From contig CAJUJY010000008.1 of NCBI GenBank assembly GCA_910586555.1, positions 1-64,000 of the forward strand: 64,000 nucleotides of DNA, given 5' to 3'. A program made the position numbers and the translations under genes. Below, in pieces: positions 1 through 8,292 of the stretch; within the stretch, counting starts at the first letter, position 1, and every line of letters begins with the position of its first letter. The notes under the pieces were generated by a model that was not told the origin of the DNA, searched no databases, and saw only the letters and a list, made by a program, of their open reading frames with translations. This stretch comes from an uncultured Lachnospiraceae bacterium. Lineage in GTDB: Bacteria > Bacillota > Clostridia > Lachnospirales > Lachnospiraceae.

Positions 1-173
1 TTCAAAATCAAGTATGTATTTTACAGCATAATTCCCATATCCTTTTCCAATTATTTTGATTTTATGTGAATATTTTCCTGTACCAAGCTTTTCTTGGTGT
101 TAGTATATAAGTGTGGACAGGAAAAGTTGAACAACCTATACTATCAAATGAAAGAGCAAAGGAGATGTTCAAC

Positions 174-452
174 ATGGCGAAAAATCAAAAATCTTACACT
201 CCGGAATTTAAACAGCAGATCGTGGATCTGTATAATGCCGGAGGAACTTCGTATCCACAACTGGAACGTGAATATGGCGTAAATCGGAGTACGATTAGCG
301 GCTGGGTAAAGCAGCTTTCCCCTATCAAGGTATCAGAGGAGGAAACACTTACCCTCAAGGAGTATAAGGCTCTCCAGAAAGAAATCCAGCGCCTTAAGAT
401 CGAGAATGAAATATTAAAAAAAGCGACCGCCATATTCGCAAAAGAACAATAG
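174..452 (+). CDS. IS3-family transposase OrfA (helix-turn-helix)
   Basis: Ninety-two residues. The N-terminal half is a transposase-type helix-turn-helix (YTPEFKQQIVDLYNAGGTSY, then a VNRSTISGWVKQL recognition helix). The C-terminal half is a leucine-zipper-like coiled coil (EYKALQKEIQRLKIENEILKKA) that normally mediates OrfA/OrfAB multimerisation. The ATG at 174 is chosen because it follows GGAG at about 160 and matches the usual OrfA N-terminus; frames opening further upstream lack support. In IS3 elements OrfA is fused to OrfB by a -1 frameshift to give the active transposase. Here OrfB is destroyed, so OrfA is probably inert or only a DNA-binding remnant. Confidence 0.8.
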   Translation: MAKNQKSYTPEFKQQIVDLYNAGGTSYPQLEREYGVNRSTISGWVKQLSPIKVSEEETLTLKEYKALQKEIQRLKIENEILKKATAIFAKEQ

Positions 453-532
453 CCGAAATTGTTGCATTTATCCAGAATAACTTAACCAACTACTCTGTAT
501 CACAACTTTTGAAACCAAACACGAAGAACTAA
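449..532 (+). pseudogene. IS3 OrfB N-terminal remnant
   Basis: In the frame overlapping the orfA stop, the sequence reads IAEIVAFIQNNLTNYSVSQL and soon reaches a stop. This matches the usual beginning of IS3 OrfB (an IVAFI...YSV segment). The rest of the roughly 280-residue transposase is missing, so this is a fragment. Confidence 0.55.
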
Positions 533-1030
533 GGCTGGAATATTATGAAAATACAAGTGAAAACAGAGTCCATATATTGGAAACAAGATAATTTAGGAAA
601 AATGGCTAAACAATAAACACCCCGGTATTCAGGCAATATCGTAAACTTAAGTTTTTTAATTTGTAAGCAGTATGGGGATTTTGAAATCCCGTTTTCTTTT
701 ACAGATAACTGTGAAAATTTCCTAATATAATGACATTTTCAAATATTGAACTTGATGATATCGGATATAGAAATCGTGTTATCTGTTTAGCTGGTAGTGA
801 GGCTGGTTAATTATTACAACTCAAACTTGTATTTGACACAGGAACTTCAGGGATATTTATTTTATTCCAGTGGTATATGGTTTGAGTTTTCCAATTTTTA
901 AAAATAAAAGTTTGCCAGCCTTTATTTCACTACCATTTTTCTATATGCTATTAGCAAATTTATATTTTCATTTTCAAGTTATTCTACTATAATTACACAG
1001 CTTTTGGTTTTCCAGTATGTCCTGTTATTT
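533..1030. other. Gene-poor AT-rich gap with a degenerate aspartyl-protease-like fragment
   Basis: No intact gene is visible over about 500 bases. At 730-885 one frame, interrupted by a stop at 808-810, reads a segment containing LVFDTGTSG, which resembles the catalytic motif of retropepsin-like aspartyl proteases. It is too short and broken to be functional. The remainder looks like decayed sequence next to the IS relic. Confidence 0.4.
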
Positions 1031-1860
1031 TTAATCTGTCTGGTTCTGTTCTGCCTGCTTTCTTTCCAGCCATGTTTCATCATCTTCATAATATGCTGCT
1101 TGTTCAGGGAATACCTGTGCTATTTGTTCTTCAATCTGGAATACGCTGTCCAGTGTATTATATAATAAAAAGTTTACAAGATATACAATAAACCAGACAC
1201 CGGTAAGAGGAAGGATAACAGATGACCAGGGCAGGAACAATACAATTATTGTCCAGTACAGGACTTGTAACATGGAGTACCCAAGTATTTTCCAGAAAAA
1301 GCGTATAATAAAAAGCAGGCAGTTTTTAAAACGTTGTCTGCCAGTCTGTTCAAACAGTACCAGTTGTGGCAGGTATATTGAAAAAACATAGTCATTAATG
1401 TCAATCCAAGGATATATATTGTAATAGTGCCAAATCCAGGGGAAGACGGTGCCCACCACCACATTATTGCCATCATAAAGGCGTCAAAACCAAGCAGAAG
1501 GCATAATACAATCCCTGGTATAACTGACTGCCGCCAGTTCTGTTTCCAGGCACGTTTGTAGTTTTCCATACATTTTCCAGGTGCGTCACGCAGGCTGCGG
1601 AATACTGTGTCATACATACATGAAAGCGCAGGACCAGCAATTATGCCGCTGGCAATACATATAGGGATAAGAAATATTATGCTTGAGGACAGGATTGAAA
1701 AAATAACCCCACATATAAATGGGAGAAATCCTAAAAGGGTAAGGGCGTTTACAATAAAGAAACGCTTAAAATCACGTTCCAGAAGTTCACAGTAACGTGC
1801 AAAACCTGTTAAACGCTGTCCTGTCCCGGCATTTGTGCTGGTGTTAAAGAATAAAGCCAA
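1031..1860 (-). pseudogene. YesL-like (DUF624) membrane protein, frameshifted
   Basis: Two overlapping leftward frames (1246-1860 and 1031-1462) together form one YesL/DUF624-type integral membrane protein. The first part carries the N-terminal segment around ERDFKRFFIVNALTLLGFLP and two or three hydrophobic helices. The second carries the remaining helices and an acidic tail ending in EDDETWLERKQAEQNQTD. They join at a run of six A on the plus strand (1381-1386), where a one-base slip restores a continuous protein of about 275 residues. YesL-like proteins are typically encoded beside sugar ABC importers and their regulators, as here. The cause may be a real frameshift or a homopolymer sequencing error. 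Confidence 0.7.
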
Positions 1861-1871
1861 AGTAATCCCTC

Positions 1872-2462
1872 CTAATCATAATATTTATTATTATAATAAC
1901 AGTTATTTAAAAAGCCGGTTAATATAGGTTTAAGTTCCTTGCCGAAGTTTTTGCGGCATGTAAGTTCGATACATACGGCATTGTTTCCAGATATCCCAAA
2001 TGCTGATATGCCATTGGAATATGGGTTTGTATCCCCTTTGCAGTTATATGTGGTAATTAAATATTCCTGTCCGTTAAATATTTCTGTCTTTTCATCTGTA
2101 ATATCATACTTGCTTCTTGCAGCATCAAGCCATGAATCCAGGTTTTCCTGTGCTTCTGTGTCATCTTCTGCTTCACCTGACAGAAGATAGAGCTGTGCAT
2201 CATATAAATCAACTGTATCACCATCACTGTTTTCGTAAGCTTCGGGAGTTCCTGTAACCCATGTTGCATAATAAAGGCCACTGGCTGCCAGCGCATCTTT
2301 ATTATCAAGGAGGACAAAATCCTTATTGTCATTTTTAATCTTTAAATTTTTGCCAACAATGGTATAATCCCCGTTCTGGGCAGTACTTGTCCCTTTAGAC
2401 AAGGTGCAGGCTGGAAGCAGGAAAATAAAACAGATTAAATAACAGATAAATTTTAGTTTCAT
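1872..2462 (-). CDS. Putative lipoprotein of unknown function
   Basis: 196 residues beginning with a clear lipoprotein signal peptide: a short basic n-region (MKLK), a hydrophobic core, and the lipobox LPAC with the lipidated cysteine near residue 19. The mature part is polar and acidic with no domain I recognise. It is the third gene of the leftward cluster lacI - membrane protein - lipoprotein - yesL, so it is probably anchored outside the membrane and expressed with the regulator. It could be an accessory or sensing component of the sugar system, but nothing in the sequence proves a function. Confidence 0.7.
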   Translation of the reverse strand: MKLKFICYLICFIFLLPACTLSKGTSTAQNGDYTIVGKNLKIKNDNKDFVLLDNKDALAASGLYYATWVTGTPEAYENSDGDTVDLYDAQLYLLSGEAEDDTEAQENLDSWLDAARSKYDITDEKTEIFNGQEYLITTYNCKGDTNPYSNGISAFGISGNNAVCIELTCRKNFGKELKPILTGFLNNCYYNNKYYD

Positions 2463-2522
2463 AATAATAATCCCTCCATGCTGCGTTTTGCAGCAGATAT
2501 AATAAAATATAAAACATGCCTG

Positions 2523-3149
2523 TTACTGGAAAAGCAAATCCCACAATTCATTGCATTTATTAATGTTATTTACTGTATTTTCATTATAGAAATACCGTCT
2601 TCCTATATACAGCCCTGATAAGGACCCGGGGCTTATGCCATTAGTGGAAGAATTTATGTCTGTATTTGAAAGTGCAGGGATATCTGCCAGCGGAAATACT
2701 TTTCCTTCTGTAGAATAATCTGTATCACCAGGACTGCTGCCATCTGGGAGTGCTAATATATGGAACTCTTTCTGGAACAGCACAGGGTCGTCCATTATAA
2801 AGAAATAACTGTCACAGTCTGTAATATCGCCAATCAGGGTGATTTCAGATGAAAGTTCATAATAAGATGCTTCTGCCCCTGCAACTGGGGACTGGGAGTT
2901 ATCTACATACTGGCGCAACTGCACAATGACTGCACCATCACCATTGAAATCACTGCTTATTTTGGCGAAACGTTCTTTAAGCATGGATACGGTGTCCTCT
3001 GGAAGTGCTGTTTTTCCAACATAGGCGATACAATAGTCAGGGGTCTTTTTAAAAAGACCCAGGGCATTGCAGGCTATATTGGCTGCACCTGCTATGATTA
3101 CAGCTCCAATTATTACATACCATTTATGATAATACCACCAGTTTTTCAT
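2523..3149 (-). CDS. Membrane-anchored protein of unknown function
   Basis: 208 residues from the ATG at 3149. The N-terminus (MKNWWYYHKWYVIIGAVIIA) is one transmembrane segment with an aromatic/basic flank, and the rest is predicted to lie outside the membrane. The start is chosen because GGGGG lies just upstream and the ATG overlaps the TGA of the preceding lacI-type gene (ATGA overlap), implying translational coupling. A longer frame reaching 3209 would lie inside the regulator gene. I recognise no catalytic motif. This kind of small WYYxKWY-anchored protein is familiar from Lachnospiraceae genomes next to YesL-like proteins. Confidence 0.7.
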   Translation of the reverse strand: MKNWWYYHKWYVIIGAVIIAGAANIACNALGLFKKTPDYCIAYVGKTALPEDTVSMLKERFAKISSDFNGDGAVIVQLRQYVDNSQSPVAGAEASYYELSSEITLIGDITDCDSYFFIMDDPVLFQKEFHILALPDGSSPGDTDYSTEGKVFPLADIPALSNTDINSSTNGISPGSLSGLYIGRRYFYNENTVNNINKCNELWDLLFQ

Positions 3150-4150
3150 AGACATTCCCCCGGCTTTTCTAATGTTGTGCCGCCGTATGCGTATTGGACA
3201 GGAAGGCATATAAGAGGGGTAAGGGAAGTTTTATCTTCCAGAAGCATATCAACACACATTTCTGCAATCTGCTGGACAGGCTGTACTATTGTAGAGCATA
3301 TATAACTGTCATCTTCAAAAAGCTTTATGCCATCAAAACCAATTACCTGTACATCTTCTGGTACTTTAAGCTGAAGGTTTTCAAGCATTTTTATTACATA
3401 ATATGCAAGCCTGTCAGTTACGCAGAAAATCCCGTCAAAAGACAGATGCCCGTTATCCATATGGTCTTTAAGAAATTCTTCAAATGCATCATAAGAGTCA
3501 CCATCATTTAAAATCTTTATTTCATAGTTTAACCCACATGAAAGACAGCCATTCTCAAATCCTGCTTTGCGTTTATTAGGTTCATTATTAAGTGAAGAAC
3601 CAATCCGGAGAAATGCCACATTTTTACAGCCAAGGCTGGCGAGTTTTTCAGCGGCAAGCTGTCCTCCTGCAAAGTTGTCACATGCCACACATGGGATATC
3701 CGGTCCCATGGAACGGTCAATAGATACATAAGGTGTATTTTTTTCTATAACAAGTTCAGGATTATAAGTAAGCCCGATAATGCCATCTACTTTATTCTGC
3801 TGTGCCATTGTAATGTATTCCTGTTCCTGGCTGGAATTAGAATCAGTGCAGCAGAGCAGCATCTTATAGTTTTTGCGCAGAAGTGCAATATTAATATGGT
3901 ATGTAAGTGATGAAAAAAAAGGATTCTGTGTATTAGGTATAAGCAGGGCAACAGTATATGTTTTGCTTGATTTAAGACCCTGTGCATAACTGTTGACTTG
4001 GTAATTTAATTTTTTAATGGCGTTTTCAACACGTATTTTATAGGGCTGGCCTACTGGAAGCCCGTTTACAACTTTAGAAACTGTACTAAGGGCAACACCG
4101 GCTTCCTGGGCAACGTTTTTCATAGTTGGGGAAGAAGCTTTTTTCTCCAT
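3146..4150 (-). CDS. LacI-family transcriptional regulator (sucrose operon)
   Basis: 334 residues, normal LacI/GalR size. The N-terminal helix-turn-helix (TMKNVAQEAGVALSTVSKVV) is canonical, with a hinge around residues 48-60, followed by a periplasmic-binding-protein-like sensor domain (for example VDGIIGLTYNPE and QVIGFDGIKLFEDD). It is divergent to the sucrose operon starting at 4652. Three AACGTT-centred operators lie in the intergenic region, so it most likely represses that operon and perhaps itself in response to a sugar or sugar phosphate. Its 3' end overlaps the next leftward gene by four bases. Confidence 0.9.
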   Translation of the reverse strand: MEKKASSPTMKNVAQEAGVALSTVSKVVNGLPVGQPYKIRVENAIKKLNYQVNSYAQGLKSSKTYTVALLIPNTQNPFFSSLTYHINIALLRKNYKMLLCCTDSNSSQEQEYITMAQQNKVDGIIGLTYNPELVIEKNTPYVSIDRSMGPDIPCVACDNFAGGQLAAEKLASLGCKNVAFLRIGSSLNNEPNKRKAGFENGCLSCGLNYEIKILNDGDSYDAFEEFLKDHMDNGHLSFDGIFCVTDRLAYYVIKMLENLQLKVPEDVQVIGFDGIKLFEDDSYICSTIVQPVQQIAEMCVDMLLEDKTSLTPLICLPVQYAYGGTTLEKPGECL

Positions 4151-4436
4151 ATATTAATACCTCCTGGTAAATACTGTAGTGAAACTTCTGTAAACGCAAA
4201 ATGGTAAAAATATACATTTTTTCTTGCAAATATGCCATATATTAAAGGCATACTGCTGTTTTATCTGTTTCTATCTGTTATTATACTTCAATTATTTTGC
4301 TTTGTAAAGGCGGCCAGAAACCAGCAGGTAAAAAACGTAAACCGGCAAAATGCACAAAATAAGACTGATCTGGCAGGGCAAAAAATAATATTTTTGTATA
4401 AATTAACAGTTTTATAATGTCTGAAGAGTATTACGA

Positions 4437-4442
4437 AACGTT
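4437..4442. promoter_or_regulatory. Upstream LacI-type operator core
   Basis: The sequence around 4433-4448 has an AACGTT centre flanked by A/T, like the two operators at 4581 and 4601. It lies about 95 bp upstream of the sucrose promoter -35 box and may serve as an auxiliary operator for looping or for control of the divergent regulator gene. No experimental support. Confidence 0.4.
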
Positions 4443-4533
4443 ATTTTAAGCTATAATTTGGTAAATATATATAATAAGTTATGATTTATTTTGGATATAT
4501 CTAACATATTGTTAAAGTTTTCTTAAAAAAATA

Positions 4534-4562
4534 TTGACTTAATTATTATTCAGTAGTATCAT
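4534..4562 (+). promoter_or_regulatory. Promoter of the sucrose operon
   Basis: A TTGACT -35 box (4534-4539), a 17-bp spacer and a TATCAT -10 box (4557-4562) make a near-consensus vegetative promoter. It is placed about 90 bp before the first permease gene, with two operators directly downstream. Confidence 0.75.
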
Positions 4563-4574
4563 AAACCTATGAAC

Positions 4575-4612
4575 AGAAAAAACGTTTCGCAAAATTAAAA
4601 AACGTTTTCAGT
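4575..4612. promoter_or_regulatory. Tandem LacI-family operators downstream of the -10 box
   Basis: Two AACGTT-centred palindromes sit at 4581-4586 and 4601-4606, exactly 20 bp apart, within AAAAAACGTTTCGC and AAAAAACGTTTTCA. The sequences match typical LacI/GalR-family operator form. Lying from about +10 to +40, they would block initiation or early elongation when the divergent LacI protein is bound. Confidence 0.7.
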
Positions 4613-4651
4613 TCTGTAAAATATTTTAAAACAGCAGAAAGGAGAGAAAGT

Positions 4652-5596
4652 ATGCAAAAAGAAAAAATGGTTTCAGGAAACCAGGCTGTAAAATTGAAAC
4701 AGCCACCACTTAAAAAGCGTATAACTTCTTACTGGCAGTTATATGCAATGCTTTTAATCCCGGTTGTAATCACAATTATTTACAAATACATACCTATGTA
4801 CGGTATACAGATTGCATTCCGTGATTACAAAGCAAGCAGGGGAATGTGGGGCAGCGAATTGGTCGGAATGAGATGGTTTGAACGTTTTTTTTCTTCCCCG
4901 AATTGTGTGAGGATGATTAAAAATACAGTGCTGCTTAGTTTCTATGGCCTGTTATGGAGTTTTCCAATTCCAATTGTTCTTGCCCTTATGATTAACCAGT
5001 TAAGGTTTATGCGTTTCAAAAGGGTTGTACAGACAGTGCTTTATGCACCACATTTTATTTCTACCATGGTTATATGTGGTATGATACGTATTTTTTTAAG
5101 CCCTTCAGGAGGGTTAATCAACCTGATTGCAGGTACAAGTATTGATTTCCTGACAGAAGCAAGTGCATTCCGTACAATTTACATTGCTTCTGGAATATGG
5201 CAGGATGCAGGCTGGGGCATTATAGTTTATATGGCTACATTATCTAACATTGATACTTCGCATTACGAAGCAGCAAAGATAGATGGTGCTTCCATGTTCC
5301 AGAGAATATGTTTTATAGACATACCAGAACTGGTGCCTACTATTGTGCTTATGCTTATTATGAGCGCAGGAAACCTGATGAATGTTGGTTTTGAAAAAGT
5401 ATGGCTTTTACAGACAGACTTAAATAAGGCGACAAGTGATGTAATTGCAGTTTATGTTTACCAGCAGGGTATTGAAAGCGGCAAGTACAGTTATTCCACG
5501 GCGGTCGGGCTGTTTAATACTGTGGTCAATATAATACTTCTGGTTGTAGTTAATAAGATAGCAAGTAAAATATCAGAAGATGTAAGCTTTGTATAG
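4652..5596 (+). CDS. Carbohydrate ABC transporter permease (LplB/CUT1 type)
   Basis: 314 residues with about six transmembrane helices and the EAA loop (HYEAAKIDGASMFQRICFIDIP) that contacts the ATPase. The N-terminal region with YKYIPMYGIQIAFRDYKA is typical of LplB/YtcP-type permeases that import saccharides with a large binding lipoprotein. AAAGGAGAG precedes the ATG. It is the first gene of the sucrose operon and should pair with the permease at 5610 and the binding protein at 6588. No ATPase gene is nearby, so a shared MsmK-like ATPase elsewhere is expected. Confidence 0.9.
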   Translation: MQKEKMVSGNQAVKLKQPPLKKRITSYWQLYAMLLIPVVITIIYKYIPMYGIQIAFRDYKASRGMWGSELVGMRWFERFFSSPNCVRMIKNTVLLSFYGLLWSFPIPIVLALMINQLRFMRFKRVVQTVLYAPHFISTMVICGMIRIFLSPSGGLINLIAGTSIDFLTEASAFRTIYIASGIWQDAGWGIIVYMATLSNIDTSHYEAAKIDGASMFQRICFIDIPELVPTIVLMLIMSAGNLMNVGFEKVWLLQTDLNKATSDVIAVYVYQQGIESGKYSYSTAVGLFNTVVNIILLVVVNKIASKISEDVSFV

Positions 5597-5609
5597 GAGG
5601 TGTATTGTA

Positions 5610-6515
5610 ATGGCAAAAACAAAAAATAAAAGCCTGGCAGGATTTTCTGAAAAAACCAGTGATTTTATACTGGTAGCTATATGCCTTGTTATCCTGTTAA
5701 TAGTAGCATATCCGCTGTACTATGTGCTGGTGGCATCTTTTTCTAATCCATATGAAGTGTATGCAGGAAAAACTTTTCTTCTGCCAAGCCAGTTTACACT
5801 TGACGGATATAAAGCGGTGTTTGCTGATGACAGCATTATAACAGGTTATATGAACAGTATTTTATATACAGTGCTTGGTACAATATTTTCTGTTGTAATG
5901 ATTTATCTTACAGCATATCCTCTTAGCATTAAAAACCTTCCTGGAAGGAAATTTATAAGTATTTTCTTTATTATCACAATGTATTTTGGCGGCGGGCTGA
6001 TACCTACATACCTTGTAGTAAAAGATACAGGGCTGACAAATACTATATGGGCAATATTTATCCCAGGTGGTGTTGCAGTTGGCAATATGATTATTGTAAG
6101 GAATTTCTTTGAGAACAGTATTCCAAAAGAGATGATAGAGGCAGCAAAAATTGATGGTGCTTCACAGTGGACAACATTTATAAAGATTATGGTCCCGCTC
6201 AGCCGTTCAATTATGGCGGTTATGGTAGTATTCAGTATGGTTGCATACTGGAATGACTGGTTTACTGCATTGATTTACCTGCCTGGGGATGAAAGGGCAC
6301 CACTTCCTCTTGTGCTCAGGAATATACTTATTAAAAGTTCTGCCAGTGCAGGGCAGGCAAGCACCATATCCGGGGGTTATGCGGAACTGAATAAACTTAC
6401 AGAGATGATTAAATTTTCTTCAATTATAGTTGCTGCTGCGCCAATGCTTGTATTCTACCCGTTTGTACAGAAATATTTTGAAAAAGGGTTTATGGCAGGT
6501 GCAGTAAAAGGTTAG
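5610..6515 (+). CDS. Carbohydrate ABC transporter permease (CUT1, second subunit)
   Basis: 301 residues with about six transmembrane helices and the EAA loop MIEAAKIDGASQWTTFIKIM. The long loop before the last helix and the C-terminal YPFVQKYFEKGFMAGAVKG are characteristic of the YtcP/LplC-like partner permease. The ATG at 5610 follows AGGAGG at 5594-5599 at good spacing; an upstream in-frame ATG at 5589 overlaps the previous gene and lacks a ribosome-binding site. Together with the preceding permease it forms the membrane channel. Confidence 0.9.
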   Translation: MAKTKNKSLAGFSEKTSDFILVAICLVILLIVAYPLYYVLVASFSNPYEVYAGKTFLLPSQFTLDGYKAVFADDSIITGYMNSILYTVLGTIFSVVMIYLTAYPLSIKNLPGRKFISIFFIITMYFGGGLIPTYLVVKDTGLTNTIWAIFIPGGVAVGNMIIVRNFFENSIPKEMIEAAKIDGASQWTTFIKIMVPLSRSIMAVMVVFSMVAYWNDWFTALIYLPGDERAPLPLVLRNILIKSSASAGQASTISGGYAELNKLTEMIKFSSIIVAAAPMLVFYPFVQKYFEKGFMAGAVKG

Positions 6516-6587
6516 GGCATGTAGTTTCCTGGCAGTTTTAAAATGTAACTTATAAACTTACCAGTTATTAAAGAAAGGAAAATTATT

Positions 6588-8264
6588 ATGGGAAAAACGT
6601 TATTTAAAAAACTTGCATCTTGTACACTGGTTACAGCCCTTGCAGTATCAATGACAGCTTGTGGCGGCAAGGGTGGTTCTGGTGACGGGCCAAGCAGCGA
6701 AGCTAATACTGACACTTCACAGACAGATTTTAATGTTATGGGCGGGATTAGTGCATTAAGCAAAGGTTATGATAAAAATGAAGTTTTAAATAAACTCCAG
6801 AGTGATGCAGGTATTAAAATTAAATGGGACTGTATGAGTGATTCGCTGGCTGAACAGGTAAATATCCGTATTGGCGGGGACCAGCTTCCAGATGCTTTTA
6901 TGGGGGTTGGATTTAGTAACTATGACCTTTCAAGATATGGTGATGATGGGACTTTTATTGACCTGACACCATACCTGGCACCGGAGTATATGCCGAATTT
7001 ATCTAAAATCCTTGAGGAAAACCCTAGCATACGCAGTGCTATTACAATGAGTGATGGCTGCATTTACGGGCTTCCGGCAGGTGAGAAAATGGGTACAGCT
7101 GGTATTGGAAAAGAAGAAGATAACAGTATTTATACAATACCACAGTTTAGTATGATTAATAAAGCGTGGCTTGATGACCTGGGGCTTGCTGTACCAAAAA
7201 CACTTGATGAACTCCATACAGCATTAAAAGCATTTGCGGACAATGATATGAGTGCAAAGTATTATAAAAACCCTAAAGGGAGTACAATCCCTATGAGTAC
7301 AGGTTTTGACCAGTGGTGCTGGGGACAGAATATTTTTTACGCAGGATTTGGTTTTACTAACTGGCCTAATGATGTTATTAATGATTTAGTGCTTACAGAT
7401 GATAAAAAGACAGAGTTTGTATGCGCTACAGATAAATACCGCAAAGCAGTTACTTATTTCCATGACTGGTTTGCAGAAGGGCTTATAGACCAGGAAATGT
7501 TCAGCCAGTCAGATACACAGCTTATAGCAAAATGTTCACAAGGATATGTTGGTGTTTCTACATGGTGGTATATCGAAGAACTTATGGGTGATTATGCAAA
7601 AGATTATGTATTCCTGCCAGTCCTTGACGGGCCTGATGGCACACATAATGTAACAGTGCGTACTGGCGGTGGTACTAACAGTGGCAATTTAAGCATTACT
7701 AAAGAATGTAAAAGCCCTGCAAATCTTTTAAAATTTTATGATAAATGGTATGACCCTGAAATTATAATGCAGTTACAGTATGGGCCTATTGGCACTTATT
7801 TTACAAAAAAAGATGAGAATGGAATATGGCTTAGTATTACAGATAAAGAAGCACAAGATAAATTTGGCAAGACTGCTGGTGAGTTAAAGGGTGAATATGA
7901 GGTATCTGGTCCTAAATTAATTCTTAGTGATTATTATAACAATACATTTAAAATGGAAGAACGTGCTATAGAAAGGCTTACAGATTTAAATGACTTCTGG
8001 ATGCCATATGTAAACAGTACAGTCACATATCCTGTAGACTGTGTATTTACATCAGATGAACTTGAAACAATAGACCAGTATAAGACAGATTTTGAAAATA
8101 CAGTTTCAGAAAAAGAAGGTTTATGGATTAAAGAAGGCGGGCCAACAGATGAAGAATGGGAAAGCTATATTTCATCTTTAAAAGAAAACTGTGGCATGGA
8201 AGAACTTTTGAAGGTATACCAGGATGCTTATGACCGTTATGCAGGTGGCACAAGCGCTGAGTAA
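6588..8264 (+). CDS. Sugar-binding lipoprotein of ABC transporter
   Basis: 558 residues. The signal peptide ends in a lipobox with the acylated cysteine at residue 25 (VSMTACGGKG), followed by a Gly/Ser-rich linker and a large extracellular solute-binding domain. The length (about 550) and pairing with LplB/YtcP-type permeases place it in the LplA/YtcQ-like group rather than the 420-residue MalE-like group. Position between the permeases and sucrose hydrolase suggests a sucrose or fructo-oligosaccharide ligand. A purine-rich ribosome-binding site (AAAGAAAGGAAA) precedes the ATG. Confidence 0.88.
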   Translation: MGKTLFKKLASCTLVTALAVSMTACGGKGGSGDGPSSEANTDTSQTDFNVMGGISALSKGYDKNEVLNKLQSDAGIKIKWDCMSDSLAEQVNIRIGGDQLPDAFMGVGFSNYDLSRYGDDGTFIDLTPYLAPEYMPNLSKILEENPSIRSAITMSDGCIYGLPAGEKMGTAGIGKEEDNSIYTIPQFSMINKAWLDDLGLAVPKTLDELHTALKAFADNDMSAKYYKNPKGSTIPMSTGFDQWCWGQNIFYAGFGFTNWPNDVINDLVLTDDKKTEFVCATDKYRKAVTYFHDWFAEGLIDQEMFSQSDTQLIAKCSQGYVGVSTWWYIEELMGDYAKDYVFLPVLDGPDGTHNVTVRTGGGTNSGNLSITKECKSPANLLKFYDKWYDPEIIMQLQYGPIGTYFTKKDENGIWLSITDKEAQDKFGKTAGELKGEYEVSGPKLILSDYYNNTFKMEERAIERLTDLNDFWMPYVNSTVTYPVDCVFTSDELETIDQYKTDFENTVSEKEGLWIKEGGPTDEEWESYISSLKENCGMEELLKVYQDAYDRYAGGTSAE

Positions 8265-8292
8265 TTTTTTATAGTATATAGGAGAATAATAT

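Larger units (their letters stand above)
111..532 (+). mobile_element. Truncated IS3-family insertion sequence
   Basis: An intact orfA-like reading frame is followed at once by a short, interrupted orfB start, and nothing recognisable of the DDE catalytic domain remains. The sequence at 111 (TGTGGACAGGAAAAGTTGAA) begins with TG and looks like a terminal repeat, but no matching right end was found. The element is therefore a decayed relic. Boundaries are approximate. Confidence 0.6.

Noticed and set aside
730..885. Aspartyl protease gene from the FDTGTSG motif
   Set aside because: Only about 50 codons with an internal stop and no second catalytic region; at most a relic.
4232..4417. 61-codon open frame in the LacI-sucrose operon intergenic region
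   Set aside because: No ribosome site, lies in an AT-rich control region, and shows no recognisable domain; the hydrophobic start is explained by T-rich sequence.
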